NCBI GenBank assembly: GCA_017473115.1
Contig: JAFUNC010000018.1
Location: 43,487 to 107,486, forward strand
DNA length: 64,000 nt
Origin: Lachnospiraceae bacterium
GTDB taxonomy: Bacteria; Bacillota; Clostridia; Lachnospirales; Lachnospiraceae
Direction: 5' to 3'
Made by a program: the position numbers and the translations under genes. Positions 54,347 to 64,000 of this stretch are shown here, in pieces. Under the pieces are notes generated by a model. That model saw only the letters and a program-made list of their open reading frames with translations, did no database searches and was not told the DNA's origin. Positions within the stretch are counted from its first letter, which is position 1. Every line of letters begins with the position of its first letter.

Positions 54347-55198
54347 TTATGCATCTCGATGGGATACTGTCAATCCATAGTTCCCCTTATCTTTTAACTG
54401 CTCATATAACTTATTTGCCAAAGTTACACTTCTGTGTTTTCCGCCGGTACAACCAATACCTACAATCAACTGATTCTTTCCTTCCTTGATATAATTTGGA
54501 ATTAAGAAAGAAATCATATCTGTTAATTTCTGTAAAAAATCTCCCGCCTCCGGAAAACTCATGACATAATCCCTTACTTCCTGATCATTTCCGGTTTTCG
54601 GTTTTAACTCATCAATATAAAACGGATTCGGAAGGAATCGTACATCAAATAATAAATCAACATCCGCCGGAATACCGTGTTTAAAGCCAAAGGAAACAAT
54701 ATTTACCATCAGGCTGTTATAATCCTTGTTACTGATAAAAATACGGTCTAATTCCTCTTTTAATTCTCTTGTTAAAAGATGTGATGTATCAATAATATAA
54801 TCCGCATCCGACTTCATCTTTTCAAGAATTTGACGTTCCCGTGCAATACCGTCTGCCACACGGCCGCCCATAGCCAAAGGATGCATTCTTCTGGTTTCCT
54901 TATACCGTTTCATAAGGGTTGCATCGCTGGCCTCCATAAAAAGAATCTCATAAGAAAATCCTTTCGCTTTCAAATTATCCAGCGCTGTCATAACATCATC
55001 AAAAGACTGATCCGCCCGGACATCAATGCCTAATACTACCTTAGTAATCTCCTGACTGGGCTCCAGAATCAGTTCCACAAATTTGTCAATCAAAGGGACA
55101 GGAAGATTATCAACGCAATAATAGCCCATATCTTCCATCATTTTCTGCGCTGTCAGTTTTCCTGCGCCGCTCATACCCGTAACGATTACAAATCTCAT
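54347..55198 (-). CDS. rapZ: RapZ-type nucleotide-binding protein (YvcJ)
   Basis: A 283-aa P-loop protein. The N-terminus RFVIVTGMSGAGKLTA holds Walker A, with Leu then Thr after the Lys instead of the more usual Ser, a form common in Clostridia. DYIIDTSHLL is near residue 145, and the C-terminal GIGCTGGKHRSVTLAN is near 245. In enterobacteria it adapts RNase E, while in Firmicutes it has a nucleotide-dependent role still poorly known. GGAG lies 7 bases before the ATG. Confidence 0.93.
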   Translation of the reverse strand: MRFVIVTGMSGAGKLTAQKMMEDMGYYCVDNLPVPLIDKFVELILEPSQEITKVVLGIDVRADQSFDDVMTALDNLKAKGFSYEILFMEASDATLMKRYKETRRMHPLAMGGRVADGIARERQILEKMKSDADYIIDTSHLLTRELKEELDRIFISNKDYNSLMVNIVSFGFKHGIPADVDLLFDVRFLPNPFYIDELKPKTGNDQEVRDYVMSFPEAGDFLQKLTDMISFLIPNYIKEGKNQLIVGIGCTGGKHRSVTLANKLYEQLKDKGNYGLTVSHRDA

Positions 55199-55281
55199 TC
55201 GAATTCTCCTTCTTCTTATGCTTCCAAATTCACACGTTTCATAACATGACCGCTATCCATCCTCTAAATCGGTAATACACT

Positions 55282-56199
55282 CTACATAAAATCACCGAGA
55301 TAAATTACTTCCCGCTCCAATTCTACACCAAACTGTTCATATACTTTACATTGTATGATTTCGATTAATGTCTGCACATCTTGGGCCGATGCCTTTCCCC
55401 GGTTAATAACGAATCCGTTATGTTTCTCAGAAACACAGGCATCTCCTACTGCATAACCTCCAAGGCCTGCATCACCGATTAATTTCCCGGCAAAATATCC
55501 CTCCGGTCTTTTGAACGTACTGCCCGCACTGGGATACTCCAAAGGTTGCTTTTCACGTCTACACACTGCCAGTTCCTGCATTTTCTTAAGAATTTCTTCT
55601 TTATCTCCCGGCTGTAATAGCATCTCTATTTCCAGCACAATATATTCAGGCTTATTTTTTAATGCACTGGTACGATAACCGAAACACATTTCCTCACCGG
55701 TATACTCTTTAACACTGCCGTCCCTGCACAAAAACCGTACTTTAGAAATCACATCTTTCATTTCTCCGCCATATGCGCCGGCATTCATAATGACACCGCC
55801 GCCGACACTTCCGGGAATGCCTGCTGCAAATTCCAAACCTGTTAATCCGTTCTGTTGCGCTGCCTTGGCAATCATTGCCATACTCGCTCCTGCGCAGGCC
55901 GTAATTACATTAAGATTCACTTTTACGGTTTCAAACGTATCCGCCAACTGGAGAACTACGCCACGAAATCCTTTATCTCCCACCAGCAGATTACTTCCTT
56001 TTCCAATCACATAATAAGGAATGTGTTTCTCGGTAAGATACGGAATCAACGTCTTGAGTTGTTCTTCTTCGGATATTTTAATAAAAACATCTGCCGCACC
56101 GCCAATGCGAAACGTTGTATGTTTACTCATAGGTTCTTCATAAAAAATTTCCGCTGTAGGAAGCAGTTCTTTTAATTGGTTATAAAATACTGTATTCAC
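55282..56199 (-). CDS. murB: UDP-N-acetylenolpyruvoylglucosamine reductase
   Basis: FAD enzyme that makes UDP-MurNAc, 305 aa, the short type II MurB. It has SKHTTFRIGGAADVFI near residue 25, VIGKGSNLLVGDKGFRG near 65, AGIPGSVGGGVIMNAGAYGGEM near 130 and the catalytic Ser region PSAGSTFKRP near 225. I prefer the GTG at 56197-56199 because AGAGG lies 5 bases upstream. The ATG at 56226 has no visible ribosome site. Downstream is rapZ after 83 bases. Confidence 0.94.
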   Translation of the reverse strand: MNTVFYNQLKELLPTAEIFYEEPMSKHTTFRIGGAADVFIKISEEEQLKTLIPYLTEKHIPYYVIGKGSNLLVGDKGFRGVVLQLADTFETVKVNLNVITACAGASMAMIAKAAQQNGLTGLEFAAGIPGSVGGGVIMNAGAYGGEMKDVISKVRFLCRDGSVKEYTGEEMCFGYRTSALKNKPEYIVLEIEMLLQPGDKEEILKKMQELAVCRREKQPLEYPSAGSTFKRPEGYFAGKLIGDAGLGGYAVGDACVSEKHNGFVINRGKASAQDVQTLIEIIQCKVYEQFGVELEREVIYLGDFM

Positions 56200-56314
56200 G
56201 TTTACCTCTTCCCGTTTGAATTTCATAAAAACTCATTTTGGTTGATTGCGAACTTATCAACTTCTTTTTCATTCTACGCAGTTTACATACTCTTTATGAC
56301 AATTTGTCCTACTG

Positions 56315-56347
56315 CAAAAGGAAGGTGGAAATAATTTCCACCTTTCC
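56315..56347 (-). terminator. Terminator after glucokinase
   Basis: GGAAAGGTGGAAAT pairs with ATTTCCACCTTCC with a TTTTGC tail on the minus strand, 11 bases after the glucokinase stop. Confidence 0.82.
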
Positions 56348-56357
56348 GGTTTATCAC

Positions 56358-57293
56358 TTATTCTAAAACCAGTTTTGCTGCACCGTAAATTCCTGCATCG
56401 TTTCCGAGTGTTGCCAATGCAAATTTTGTATCTCTGCTGCCATGGAATACATTCGGTGTGTAATTTTTGACAATGTAATCCAAAAGTACGGGGCCTGCCT
56501 TACTTACACCACCGCCGATTACAAACACGTCAGGATTTACTACACACGCAATCATTGCACATGCCTTACCGAGACATTCACCAAATTCCTCTGCCACTTC
56601 GATTGCAAGCGCATCTCCTTCTTTTACCGCATCAAATACGGACTTTGCAGAGATTGCACAATCACGAAGAGTACTGGGCATATCATCTTTCGCAAGACGG
56701 ATATTGGCAAGTCTTGCAATACCGGTTGCTGATACGTACTGTTCCAGACAACCTTTCTTTCCGCAACCGCAAACCGCTTCTTCATTCTCATTTACACAAA
56801 TATGACCGATTTCACCGCCGGAACCCGTTGCTCCTGCAAGCACTTTCCCTTCAATAATAATACCGCCGCCAACGCCGGTTCCCAAAGTTACGGCTACCAT
56901 ATTGGAATATCCCTGACCGCCGCCTTTCCACATTTCGCCTAAAGCGGCAACGTTTGCATCATTACCGGACTTAACAGGAAGTCCAACCAATTCGCTTAAG
57001 GTTTCACTTACGTTGAATACACCCCAACCCAAGTTTGCTGCCTTATGTATAACACCCTGCGCATCCACAGGTCCGGGAACACCGATACCTACACCGATTA
57101 CATCAGCCTTATCCATATTACGTTCTGCCATTTTCGCAAGGATGCTGTCCGCGATATCCGGAAGAATTTTAGAACCGTTGTTTTCTGTTACCGTAACAAT
57201 TTCCCACTTATCAAGTACAGTACCTTCCGCATCGAAAAGACCCATTTTAACGGTAGTACCGCCCAAATCAACACCAAAAATAAATTTGCTCAT
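56358..57293 (-). CDS. glcK: Glucokinase (ROK family)
   Basis: A 311-aa ATP-dependent glucose kinase. The phosphate loop FGVDLGGTTVKMGLFD is at residues 5-20, the GTGVGGGIIIEG region near 135, and the ROK zinc/substrate signature GGEIGHICVNENEEAVCGCGKKGCLEQY lies near 153. It makes glucose-6-phosphate from free glucose. It lies directly after hprK, which fits carbon control. GGAG precedes the ATG. Confidence 0.93.
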   Translation of the reverse strand: MSKFIFGVDLGGTTVKMGLFDAEGTVLDKWEIVTVTENNGSKILPDIADSILAKMAERNMDKADVIGVGIGVPGPVDAQGVIHKAANLGWGVFNVSETLSELVGLPVKSGNDANVAALGEMWKGGGQGYSNMVAVTLGTGVGGGIIIEGKVLAGATGSGGEIGHICVNENEEAVCGCGKKGCLEQYVSATGIARLANIRLAKDDMPSTLRDCAISAKSVFDAVKEGDALAIEVAEEFGECLGKACAMIACVVNPDVFVIGGGVSKAGPVLLDYIVKNYTPNVFHGSRDTKFALATLGNDAGIYGAAKLVLE

Positions 57294-57353
57294 TTCGTTA
57301 TCTCCTATTTTTTCTTATATTACACTTTGTTTTTTATATCATTCTTTTGACTT

Positions 57354-58298
57354 CTACTCGTCGTCCTCATCTTCGCGTTTCTTTGCAAGAGAATTCTGTA
57401 CACGCTGATACAGTTCCTGTGCTGCGTTATATCCCATCTTCTTCTGACGATGGTTAACCGCTGCCGACTCACAAATTACCGCAAGGTTACGGCCGGGACG
57501 AATCGGAATGTTATGACAAACTACTTTTTTACCAAGATATTCGGTATACTCTTCTTCCAGACCGAGTCTGTCATATTCCGTATCCTTATTCCAGTCTGCC
57601 AACTTAATTACCAAGTCAATATTCTGGGTATCCCTTACGCTGGATACACCGTATAAAGTCTTAACATCGACAATACCTACACCACGGATTTCAATAAAAT
57701 GCTTGGTAATATCCGGCGCCGTACCGATAATGGTATCATCACTGACCTTACGAATCTCTACCACGTCATCGGTAACCAGACGATGACCACGTTTTACAAG
57801 TTCCAAGGCTGCCTCACTTTTACCGATACCGCTTTCACCTACAATCAATACACCCTCACCATAAACATCAACCAATACACCGTGTACCGAAATACAGGGA
57901 GCAAGTTTTACGTTGAGCCAACGGATAATTTCCGCCATAAAAGCAGAAGTCGTCTTCTTTGTTTTAAAAAGAGGAACATTATTTTCGATTGCTTTTTTCA
58001 AAAACAGTTCATCCGGCTCCAATTCTCTGCAGAATACAATACAAGGAATCGGATAACTTAAAAGTTTGGTATAGATTTCTTCTTTGCGTTCTTCCGTCAA
58101 AGACATCATATACTTATATTCCACGAAACCGATAATCTGTAATCGGGTCGCTTCATAATGTTCAAAGAAACCTGCAATCTGCAACGCAGGACGATTGATA
58201 TCCGGTTGTTTGATTTTAATTCCCTTAATATCGATTTCCGGAGTCAATGACTCCAACTTCATTTTTTCTACAATTTTCGCCAAACTTATACTGGGCAT
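57354..58298 (-). CDS. hprK: HPr kinase/phosphorylase
   Basis: A bifunctional 314-aa enzyme that phosphorylates HPr and Crh at Ser46 and reverses it. The P-loop GESGIGKSEAALELVKRGH is near residue 154, and the K3 loop and signature EIRGVGIVDVKTLYGVSSV are near 202. The C-terminus is acidic. Its two substrates, HPr (26524) and the Crh-like protein (53071), are both in this window. It is followed by glucokinase after 60 bases. Confidence 0.96.
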   Translation of the reverse strand: MPSISLAKIVEKMKLESLTPEIDIKGIKIKQPDINRPALQIAGFFEHYEATRLQIIGFVEYKYMMSLTEERKEEIYTKLLSYPIPCIVFCRELEPDELFLKKAIENNVPLFKTKKTTSAFMAEIIRWLNVKLAPCISVHGVLVDVYGEGVLIVGESGIGKSEAALELVKRGHRLVTDDVVEIRKVSDDTIIGTAPDITKHFIEIRGVGIVDVKTLYGVSSVRDTQNIDLVIKLADWNKDTEYDRLGLEEEYTEYLGKKVVCHNIPIRPGRNLAVICESAAVNHRQKKMGYNAAQELYQRVQNSLAKKREDEDDE

Positions 58299-58439
58299 AT
58301 TGATATGTCCTCCCCTACATTATTTTATCAAAAGCACATAATTGCATAAACTGATTTTAACATAGTTGTATTTTTAATTCAACTATGGGAGTATTGCATT
58401 TTTTATTGCTGCAAGTCTCCCGCAAACAGTTTTTTTCTT

Positions 58440-60302
58440 TTATTTTTTCCCTTTTCCCGAAAAGAAAGTTACGATTCCTTCTGCAATGTGAAGAGGTAAA
58501 CCGGCACGTTCTGAAATGGTGTTTGCATCTGCCTGCTTTAACTCATCAATGGACACAAAACTCTTCATCAGGGATTTTCGTCTTGCAGGACCCACCCCCG
58601 GTATTTCATCCAACACAGAATGTACCTGAGCCTGGGAGCGCAACGAACGATGATATTCAATGGCAAAACGATGCGCCTCATCCTGAATTCTGGTAATCAA
58701 ATGAAAACCTTCTGACCGGGTATCAATCGGTATTTCAATATTATTATAATATAAGCCTCTGGTTCTGTGATTGTCATCTTTTACCATACCGCATACCGGT
58801 ATGCAAAGTTTCAGTTCCTCCAAAACCTGTTTTGCAATATTTACCTGACCTTTACCGCCGTCCATAAGCAGCAAGTCCGGAAATCTTGTAAAACTGCCAT
58901 ATTCCCTGTCTGTATTTTCCCGCTCTTCCAGACCGTGCACAAATCGTCTGGTAAGCACTTCTTTCATACAGGCATAATCATCCGGTCCCGACACGGATTT
59001 AATACGGAACTTACGATAATCACTGCGCTTTGGTTTTCCCTTTTCATAAACCACCATGGAACCCACATTGGCAAAACCGCTGATATTGGAAATATCAAAC
59101 GCTTCCATTCGCTCAATATGCTGTAATCCCAAAAGCGTCTGAATTTCTTTTACGGCACCTATGGTACGCAATTCTTCACGCTTAATCCGTTCGGTGTCAC
59201 GGCTTAAAACAAGTTCTGCATTCTGTCGGGCCAGTTCCAACATTTTTTCTTTTTGACCTTTTTGGGGTATGCGGATATATACGCGGTTTTCACGTTTTTT
59301 AGTCAGCCATTCTTCAATCAGCGCGCCTTCTTCAATTTCTTCCTGCAGAAAAATCTCTTTCGGTATAAAAGGGGTTCCTGCATAAAATTGCTTTAAAAAA
59401 GTCTGTAATATCTCTGCATCCGTATCGTGCAGAGCCTGCTTCATATAGAAATGTTCCCTGCCGATTAATTTGCCTTCACGCACAAAAAAGACCTGAATGA
59501 TAACATCCCTCTCATTTCTTGCAAGTGCAATATAATCTTTGTTCTCTCCTTCACTATCCGTAATCTTCTGCTTCTGGGCGACACTTTTTACACTGTATAA
59601 AAGTTCCTTCAAACGCCCTGCTTCTTCAAATTCCAGGGCCTCGGAAGCAGCATACATCTTCTCTTCCAATTCTTTTAAAATCGGTCCGTAATTTCCGTTT
59701 AAGAACTCCAAGGCCTTACTGATCTGTTCACGATATTCTTCCTCGGAAATATATCCCTGACACGGTGCATGACACTGCTTAATATGATAATTTAAACACG
59801 GACGTCCTTTCTTTATATCCTGCGGCAAACTACGGTTACAGGTACGCAATTTATACAATTTATTCATTAACTCAATCGTGTCTTTTACTGCAGCCGCGCT
59901 GGTATATGGTCCGAAATATTTGCTTCGGTCCTTCTTCATCTGTCGTGCAAACAGAATACGCGGATACGGTTCCGAAATCGTCACTTTGATATAAGGATAG
60001 GTTTTATCATCCTTCAACATGGTATTATATTTCGGAGAGTGTTCCTTAATAAGATTATTCTCAAGTACAAGCGCTTCCAATTCCGAATCGGTAATGATGT
60101 ATTCAAATCTTGCAATCAAAGATACCATCTTTTGAATTTTGGGAGTTTTTTTAGTGCTTGCACGAAAATAAGACCGCACTCTGTTTTTCAGACTTACGGC
60201 CTTACCCACATAAATAATTGCATCCTTGGAATCATGCATAATGTACACTCCCGGTTTTCCCGGGAGTTTTTTTAATTCTTCTTCAAAATCAAATTGCTCC
60301 AT
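58440..60302 (-). CDS. uvrC: Excinuclease ABC subunit C
   Basis: Dual-incision nuclease of excision repair, 620 aa. The GIY-YIG domain has [20 protein letters not shown] near residue 14, the UVR motif [22 protein letters not shown] is near 205, and the C-terminal RNase H-like domain has [14 protein letters not shown] near 395. A helix-hairpin-helix lies near 560-610. The ATG at 60300-60302 has GAGG 5 bases upstream. No SOS box is evident here, unlike uvrBA. Confidence 0.96.
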   Translation of the reverse strand: MEQFDFEEELKKLPGKPGVYIMHDSKDAIIYVGKAVSLKNRVRSYFRASTKKTPKIQKMVSLIARFEYIITDSELEALVLENNLIKEHSPKYNTMLKDDKTYPYIKVTISEPYPRILFARQMKKDRSKYFGPYTSAAAVKDTIELMNKLYKLRTCNRSLPQDIKKGRPCLNYHIKQCHAPCQGYISEEEYREQISKALEFLNGNYGPILKELEEKMYAASEALEFEEAGRLKELLYSVKSVAQKQKITDSEGENKDYIALARNERDVIIQVFFVREGKLIGREHFYMKQALHDTDAEILQTFLKQFYAGTPFIPKEIFLQEEIEEGALIEEWLTKKRENRVYIRIPQKGQKEKMLELARQNAELVLSRDTERIKREELRTIGAVKEIQTLLGLQHIERMEAFDISNISGFANVGSMVVYEKGKPKRSDYRKFRIKSVSGPDDYACMKEVLTRRFVHGLEERENTDREYGSFTRFPDLLLMDGGKGQVNIAKQVLEELKLCIPVCGMVKDDNHRTRGLYYNNIEIPIDTRSEGFHLITRIQDEAHRFAIEYHRSLRSQAQVHSVLDEIPGVGPARRKSLMKSFVSIDELKQADANTISERAGLPLHIAEGIVTFFSGKGKK

Positions 60303-60356
60303 GCATACCTCGTCAACTTTCCGATTACGGGACACAACAGTATCTTTTGTTTTATT

Positions 60357-62639
60357 TTATTTATAAAATCTGTTTTTTAACTCACTGGCAAAATCCATTT
60401 CTTTATCGCTCAAAACTACTTCGTCGGCAGTTTCGACCAAATCGGAGGAATCACTTTCACCGTCAGATTCATCATCAGATTCTTCAACATCACCGGCAAC
60501 GTTTTGCTCTGCTGCATTGGTTGCTTCATCCGTAGCAGAAGGTTCCGTCACTTCATCTTCTTTGGCAACTTCATTCTCCTCTGCATCCGCTAACGCTTTT
60601 TCTTCCGCTACTTCGCTCTTTTCCTTTGCGGCACGCTCTTTTCGCATCGTCTCCGCTTTCGGTTCCGGAACAGGAATTCCCTTTTCTTTACAGTAGATTT
60701 CCATAAATTCTTTTCCGGTAATGGTTTCCTTCTGAATCAGGTAATCCGCCAGTTTATCCATAATTTCACGGTTTTCTTTTAAAAGACTCATTGCTTCTTC
60801 ATAACTGTCTTTTAAAATTTTCATAACCTCTTCATCGACTGCCGCTGCGGTTTCATCCGCACAATTCATCACTACGCGACCGTCCAAATATCTGCTCTCC
60901 ACGGTTTCCAGACCAATCAAACCAAATTTTTTGCTCATACCATATTGAGTTACCATGGAACGGGCAATTGATGTGGCTTTTTCAATATCATTGGATGCAC
61001 CGGTTGTTACGGAATCGAATACCAACTCTTCCGCCGCACGACCGGCCAAAAGTCCAACCAACATATCCTTTAATTCCGCTTCCGAATTCAAGTACTTTTC
61101 TTCCTCGGGAACATGCATTACGTATCCCAATGCCCCCATCGTACGGGGAACAATGGTAATCTTCTGCACCGGTTCGGAATTTTTCTGTAAAGCACTTACC
61201 AAAGCATGCCCTACTTCATGATAAGATACAATCTTTCTTTCCTGTTCGCTTAAAATACGGTCTTTCTTCTCTTTACCCACCAATACAATTTCGACTGCAT
61301 TAAACAGATCTTTTTGACTGACAAATTCTCTTCCCTGCTTAACGGCATTGATTGCTGCCTCATTAATCATATTGGCCAAATCCGAACCAACCGCGCCGCT
61401 GGTTGCCAATGCAATTTCTTCCAAATCCACGGTTTCGTCCATTAATACATCTTTTGCATGTACTTTTAAAATTTCCACACGACCTTTTAAGTCCGGTTTC
61501 TCTACAATAATTCTTCTGTCAAAACGTCCGGGACGCAACAGCGCCTTATCCAAAATCTCGGGGCGATTGGTTGCGGCAAGGATAATAATACCCTTCTTCC
61601 CGTCAAATCCATCCATTTCCGCAAGCAACTGGTTCAATGTCTGCTCACGCTCTTCGTTACCGCCGCCGTATTTCGAATCACGACTACGACCGATTGCATC
61701 AATTTCATCAATAAAAATAATACAGGGGGCATTTTTCTCTGCTTCCTGAAACAAATCTCTTACTCTGGATGCACCGACACCAACGTATAATTCCACAAAA
61801 TCAGAACCAGTCAATGAAAAGAACGGTACCTTTGCTTCACCGGCCACAGCCTTGGCAAGCAATGTTTTACCTGTACCGGGAGGTCCCACCAATAAGGCAC
61901 CTTTGGGCAAGCGCGCACCGATTTTAACATAACGGTCCGGATTGTGTAGAAAATCTACCACTTCCTGCAAAGATTCAATCGCTTCATCCTCTCCTGCCAC
62001 ATCCTTAAACGTAATGCCGGTTTCTTTCTGAACGTATACTTTGGCATTGTTTTTGCCCACGTTCATAAAACCGCCCATACCGCCGCCCTTGGACATTTTA
62101 CGGAATAATATAATTGTCAAGAGAACCATTAAACCAATCGGCAGTACTGTTGTCAGCAGAAAATACCACACTTCTCCGGAATTATCAGGAATTTCACCGC
62201 TGACTTTAATATCATTTTCCAACAAACGCGCGGTCAGAGTTTCATCTTCTTCTACTTTACCGGTATATAAATAGTTGACTGCCGGCGCAAAAAAAGGATT
62301 GATTGCACCGCTATCCTCTTTCGCCGGTATGATTGTAATACGGTCGCTTCCGATTACAACCTCAGAAACCTCACCGTCTTCAATCATTCTTACAAACTCA
62401 CTGTATTCAATTACATTCATATCCTGGGGCATCATTGTCCGTACCATAATAAAAATAAAAAATGCAATGATACTTCCTATAAAAAGCAGACTCCATAAAC
62501 CACTCGGTCTTTGACCATTGTTATTTTGACCGTTATTGTTATTTCCGCGTCCATTGTTGTTGCGATTATCATTACGGTCATCCGGCTCTTCCGGCATACG
62601 GTTTCTTTGATTATTGTTTTCGTAGTTATTATTTTCCAT
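60357..62639 (-). CDS. ftsH: ATP-dependent zinc metalloprotease FtsH
   Basis: A membrane-bound 760-aa AAA+ protease that degrades membrane and regulatory proteins. An Asn-rich N-terminal tail (about 45 residues) precedes the first membrane helix, and a second helix is near 165-185. Walker [15 protein letters not shown] is near 255, Walker [13 protein letters not shown] near 312, and the zinc site [10 protein letters not shown] near 475. The C-terminal 100 residues are an acidic low-complexity tail. It is longer than the usual 600-680 aa because of both tails. Confidence 0.96.
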   Translation of the reverse strand: MENNNYENNNQRNRMPEEPDDRNDNRNNNGRGNNNNGQNNNGQRPSGLWSLLFIGSIIAFFIFIMVRTMMPQDMNVIEYSEFVRMIEDGEVSEVVIGSDRITIIPAKEDSGAINPFFAPAVNYLYTGKVEEDETLTARLLENDIKVSGEIPDNSGEVWYFLLTTVLPIGLMVLLTIILFRKMSKGGGMGGFMNVGKNNAKVYVQKETGITFKDVAGEDEAIESLQEVVDFLHNPDRYVKIGARLPKGALLVGPPGTGKTLLAKAVAGEAKVPFFSLTGSDFVELYVGVGASRVRDLFQEAEKNAPCIIFIDEIDAIGRSRDSKYGGGNEEREQTLNQLLAEMDGFDGKKGIIILAATNRPEILDKALLRPGRFDRRIIVEKPDLKGRVEILKVHAKDVLMDETVDLEEIALATSGAVGSDLANMINEAAINAVKQGREFVSQKDLFNAVEIVLVGKEKKDRILSEQERKIVSYHEVGHALVSALQKNSEPVQKITIVPRTMGALGYVMHVPEEEKYLNSEAELKDMLVGLLAGRAAEELVFDSVTTGASNDIEKATSIARSMVTQYGMSKKFGLIGLETVESRYLDGRVVMNCADETAAAVDEEVMKILKDSYEEAMSLLKENREIMDKLADYLIQKETITGKEFMEIYCKEKGIPVPEPKAETMRKERAAKEKSEVAEEKALADAEENEVAKEDEVTEPSATDEATNAAEQNVAGDVEESDDESDGESDSSDLVETADEVVLSDKEMDFASELKNRFYK

Positions 62640-62753
62640 CTTTGTCGTTTTACACCTATTCTTCTTTTAAATCTAATAAATCATAATATATTATAGTGTT
62701 CCCCATTCGATAAATCAATATAATTAATTGCGAAAAAACTGTGATATAGAATT

Positions 62754-63377
62754 TTAAAGTTCAAAATCATATTCTTTATAAAATTCGTCATTCCCCCACA
62801 AACCACGGCGGTTCTGTCCGGCATCTTTCATTGCCTCGTCTAGATAATTATTAAACGCGGTATTCGGTTCAATTTTAATTGCCCAAGCATATCCATCCTT
62901 TACCATCTGATATTGATATAAATTATTGATATCATCATTATCCTCACATACCCACACATAAGCCAACATTCTGCCATATTGGTCATATTTTTCTTTATCA
63001 AATGATAAAAAAATATTTGTACCCGTTTTTAAATGCTCTTCTGTATATGCCGAAGCAATATCACCAAATACAGAATTTTCTTCTTCATCCGGATCTACAC
63101 TTTCCGGAGCATCAATTCCTATCATACGAATATTATGTTCCTTTCCGTTCATATTTACCACAATGGTATCACCATCTATAACTCGTACAACCTTTGCTAA
63201 ACATATACCGGAATGAGTACTCTCTTTAAAATCCAATACCCCTTTAAAAGAGAGAAATAATACAATAAAAATTGCCATTGCCGCAAAAAAACATTTTGAA
63301 CGCAAATAATATTTATTATTTCGGTTTGGTTTTATTTTTATATTATCAGGATATGGTGTCTTTTTATATTTTCTCAT
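62754..63377 (-). CDS. Membrane-anchored thermonuclease-family protein
   Basis: A 207-aa SNase-like nuclease with one N-terminal membrane helix (about residues 30-47), so the catalytic part lies outside. It has VVRVIDGDTIVVNMNG near 62, MIGIDAPESVDP near 85 and KYDQYGRMLAYVWV near 127. These carry the expected Asp, Glu and two Arg of staphylococcal nuclease. A role in degrading external nucleic acids is plausible. AAAGG precedes the ATG, and a TTTGTA-16-TATAAT promoter lies just upstream. Confidence 0.88.
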   Translation of the reverse strand: MRKYKKTPYPDNIKIKPNRNNKYYLRSKCFFAAMAIFIVLFLSFKGVLDFKESTHSGICLAKVVRVIDGDTIVVNMNGKEHNIRMIGIDAPESVDPDEEENSVFGDIASAYTEEHLKTGTNIFLSFDKEKYDQYGRMLAYVWVCEDNDDINNLYQYQMVKDGYAWAIKIEPNTAFNNYLDEAMKDAGQNRRGLWGNDEFYKEYDFEL

Positions 63378-63396
63378 ATATACCTTTATATTTAGA

Positions 63397-63424
63397 ATTA
63401 TATTTTAACATCTCCCACTACAAA
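63397..63424 (-). promoter_or_regulatory. Promoter of the thermonuclease-like gene
   Basis: TTTGTA (63419-63424) and TATAAT (63397-63402) have a 16-base spacer on the minus strand, leaving a very short leader of about 12 bases. Confidence 0.55.
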
Positions 63425-63498
63425 TGATACCGGGAAACAGCGACTGTTTACATAGAACATTATAAGATTATTGAATAACAATATAGAAGACCAAAACG

Positions 63499-63532
63499 AA
63501 AAAACGATTAAATGTATATCATTTAATCGTTT
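63499..63532 (-). terminator. Terminator of the rRNA-tRNA unit
   Basis: AACGATTAAATG / CATTTAATCGTT with a 5-base loop and a TTTTTT tail on the minus strand, just after tRNA-Cys. Confidence 0.9.
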
Positions 63533-63539
63533 TCGTAAG

Positions 63540-63610
63540 AGGCGCCAACCAGATTTGAACTGGTGATCAGGGTGTTGCAGACCCACGCCTTACCGCTTGG
63601 CTATGGCGCC
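63540..63610 (-). tRNA. tRNA-Cys (GCA)
   Basis: The acceptor GGCGCCA/TGGCGCC pairs fully. The anticodon loop GTCTGCAACAC gives GCA, the T arm has GTTCAAAT, and the discriminator is U. CCA is not encoded. Last of three tRNAs after the 23S gene. Confidence 0.95.
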
Positions 63611-63655
63611 ATATCATATTCACAAAACTATTATATGCAAAAATAATAGTTTTAA

Positions 63656-63727
63656 TGACTCCGACGGGAATCGAACCCGTGTTACCGCCGTGAAAGGGCG
63701 ATGTCTTAACCGCTTGACCACGGAGCC
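63656..63727 (-). tRNA. tRNA-Glu (UUC)
   Basis: The acceptor is GGCTCCG/CGGAGTC with one G-U, the anticodon stem-loop CGCCC-TTTCAC-GGCG gives TTC, and the T arm has GTTCGATT. The discriminator is A and CCA is not encoded. Confidence 0.95.
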
Positions 63728-63754
63728 AGTTTGCTAAACGGTTTCCCGCCTAAA

Positions 63755-63827
63755 CTCCCCAAGCAGGACTCGAACCTGCGACACTTCGGTTAACAGCCGA
63801 ATGCTCTACCGACTGAGCTATTGAGGA
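63755..63827 (-). tRNA. tRNA-Asn (GUU)
   Basis: The acceptor is TCCTCAA/TTGGGGA. The anticodon loop CTGTTAAC within TTCGG/CCGAA gives GTT, and the T arm has GTTCGAGT. The discriminator is G and CCA is not encoded. First tRNA after the 23S gene. Confidence 0.95.
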
Positions 63828-63928
63828 AAACTTCATTTTCATATCTCTTGAAAGTTCTCTCAAACCTTCAAAACCGAACACAGATACTTCTTACCACCAA
63901 GCGATTCCTTCCACACTACTCCTTACCT

Positions 63929-64000
63929 GGATAAGCTTTCGACCTATTAGTAACCATCAGCTGAATGCATTACTGCACTTACACCTTGGCCCTATCTACC
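63929..64000 (-). rRNA. 23S ribosomal RNA, 3' end (runs off right edge)
   Basis: The minus strand reads GTAAGTGCAGTAATGCATTC, then AGCTGATGGTTACTAATAGG and TCGAAAGCTTATCC, the conserved 3' terminal part of bacterial 23S rRNA. The end is placed at the CTTATCC that would pair with the 5' end and is good to a few bases. Only about 72 bases are inside the window. No 5S gene is found between it and tRNA-Asn. Confidence 0.92.

Noticed and set aside
54347-55198. Broken P-loop in RapZ (Leu after the conserved Lys)
   Set aside because: The next residue is Thr and this GKxTA form is common in clostridial RapZ, so it is probably functional.

Overview
The window looks like a chromosomal stretch of a flagellated, low-to-moderate G+C member of the Clostridia, most likely Lachnospiraceae. 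The signs are an mreB-flgF/flgG-rod-protein cluster, the cdaA-cdaR-glmM order, the rapZ-whiA-crh order, strong AGGAGG ribosome sites and Gram-positive style promoters. The genus cannot be fixed from the sequence alone. Almost every gene is on the minus strand. Only five are on the plus strand: the MATE transporter, the iron alcohol dehydrogenase, the FliD-like gene and a small Cro/CI regulator, plus two copies of a structured intergenic element. There is no sign of a prophage, integrase, transposase or CRISPR array.

Region 1 (1-18.9 kb) is the split ribosomal/RNA polymerase block. Read on the minus strand it runs rpmG-secE-nusG-rplK-rplA, then a capA-like gene, then rplJ-rplL-rpoB-rpoC. A plus-strand interruption follows (AraC regulator, MATE pump, iron alcohol dehydrogenase), and then rpsL-rpsG-fusA, cut by the left edge. 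Autoregulatory RNA is visible: an L10 leader before rplJ and two L1-binding-site mimics, before rplK and before rplA.

Region 2 (19-26.5 kb) is accessory: an alpha/beta hydrolase, a GNAT acetyltransferase, a padR-DUF1700-DUF4097 operon with a clear operator, an orphan VirD4-like ATPase paired with a ClpP-family protease, and a plus-strand FliD-like gene behind a folded leader.

Region 3 (26.5-39 kb) holds HPr, the c-di-AMP operon (cdaA-cdaR-glmM) with two unknown membrane proteins, a flagellar-operon zinc protein, comF, recD2, a FlgJ-like protein, flgG/flgF-like rod proteins and mreB. Region 4 (39-50 kb) is uvrA-uvrB with an SOS box, a C-terminal processing protease, an EnvC-like M23 protein, ftsX-ftsE and a PucR-type regulator. 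Region 5 (50-64 kb) has a lipoprotein and Cro/CI regulator sharing paired operators, a lipid kinase, crh-whiA-rapZ-murB, glucokinase, hprK, uvrC, ftsH, a membrane-anchored nuclease, tRNA-Cys/Glu/Asn and the 3' end of a 23S rRNA gene. HPr, a Crh-like paralogue, HPr kinase and glucokinase in one window point to Ser46-based carbon catabolite control.

The most unusual feature is a three-copy structured intergenic element (5829-6020, 18975-19118, 39171-39320). It has a conserved ~100-nt core with compensatory changes in several helices. Each copy is enclosed by a long terminal stem whose pairing is kept but whose sequence is different in every copy. I do not recognise the family.
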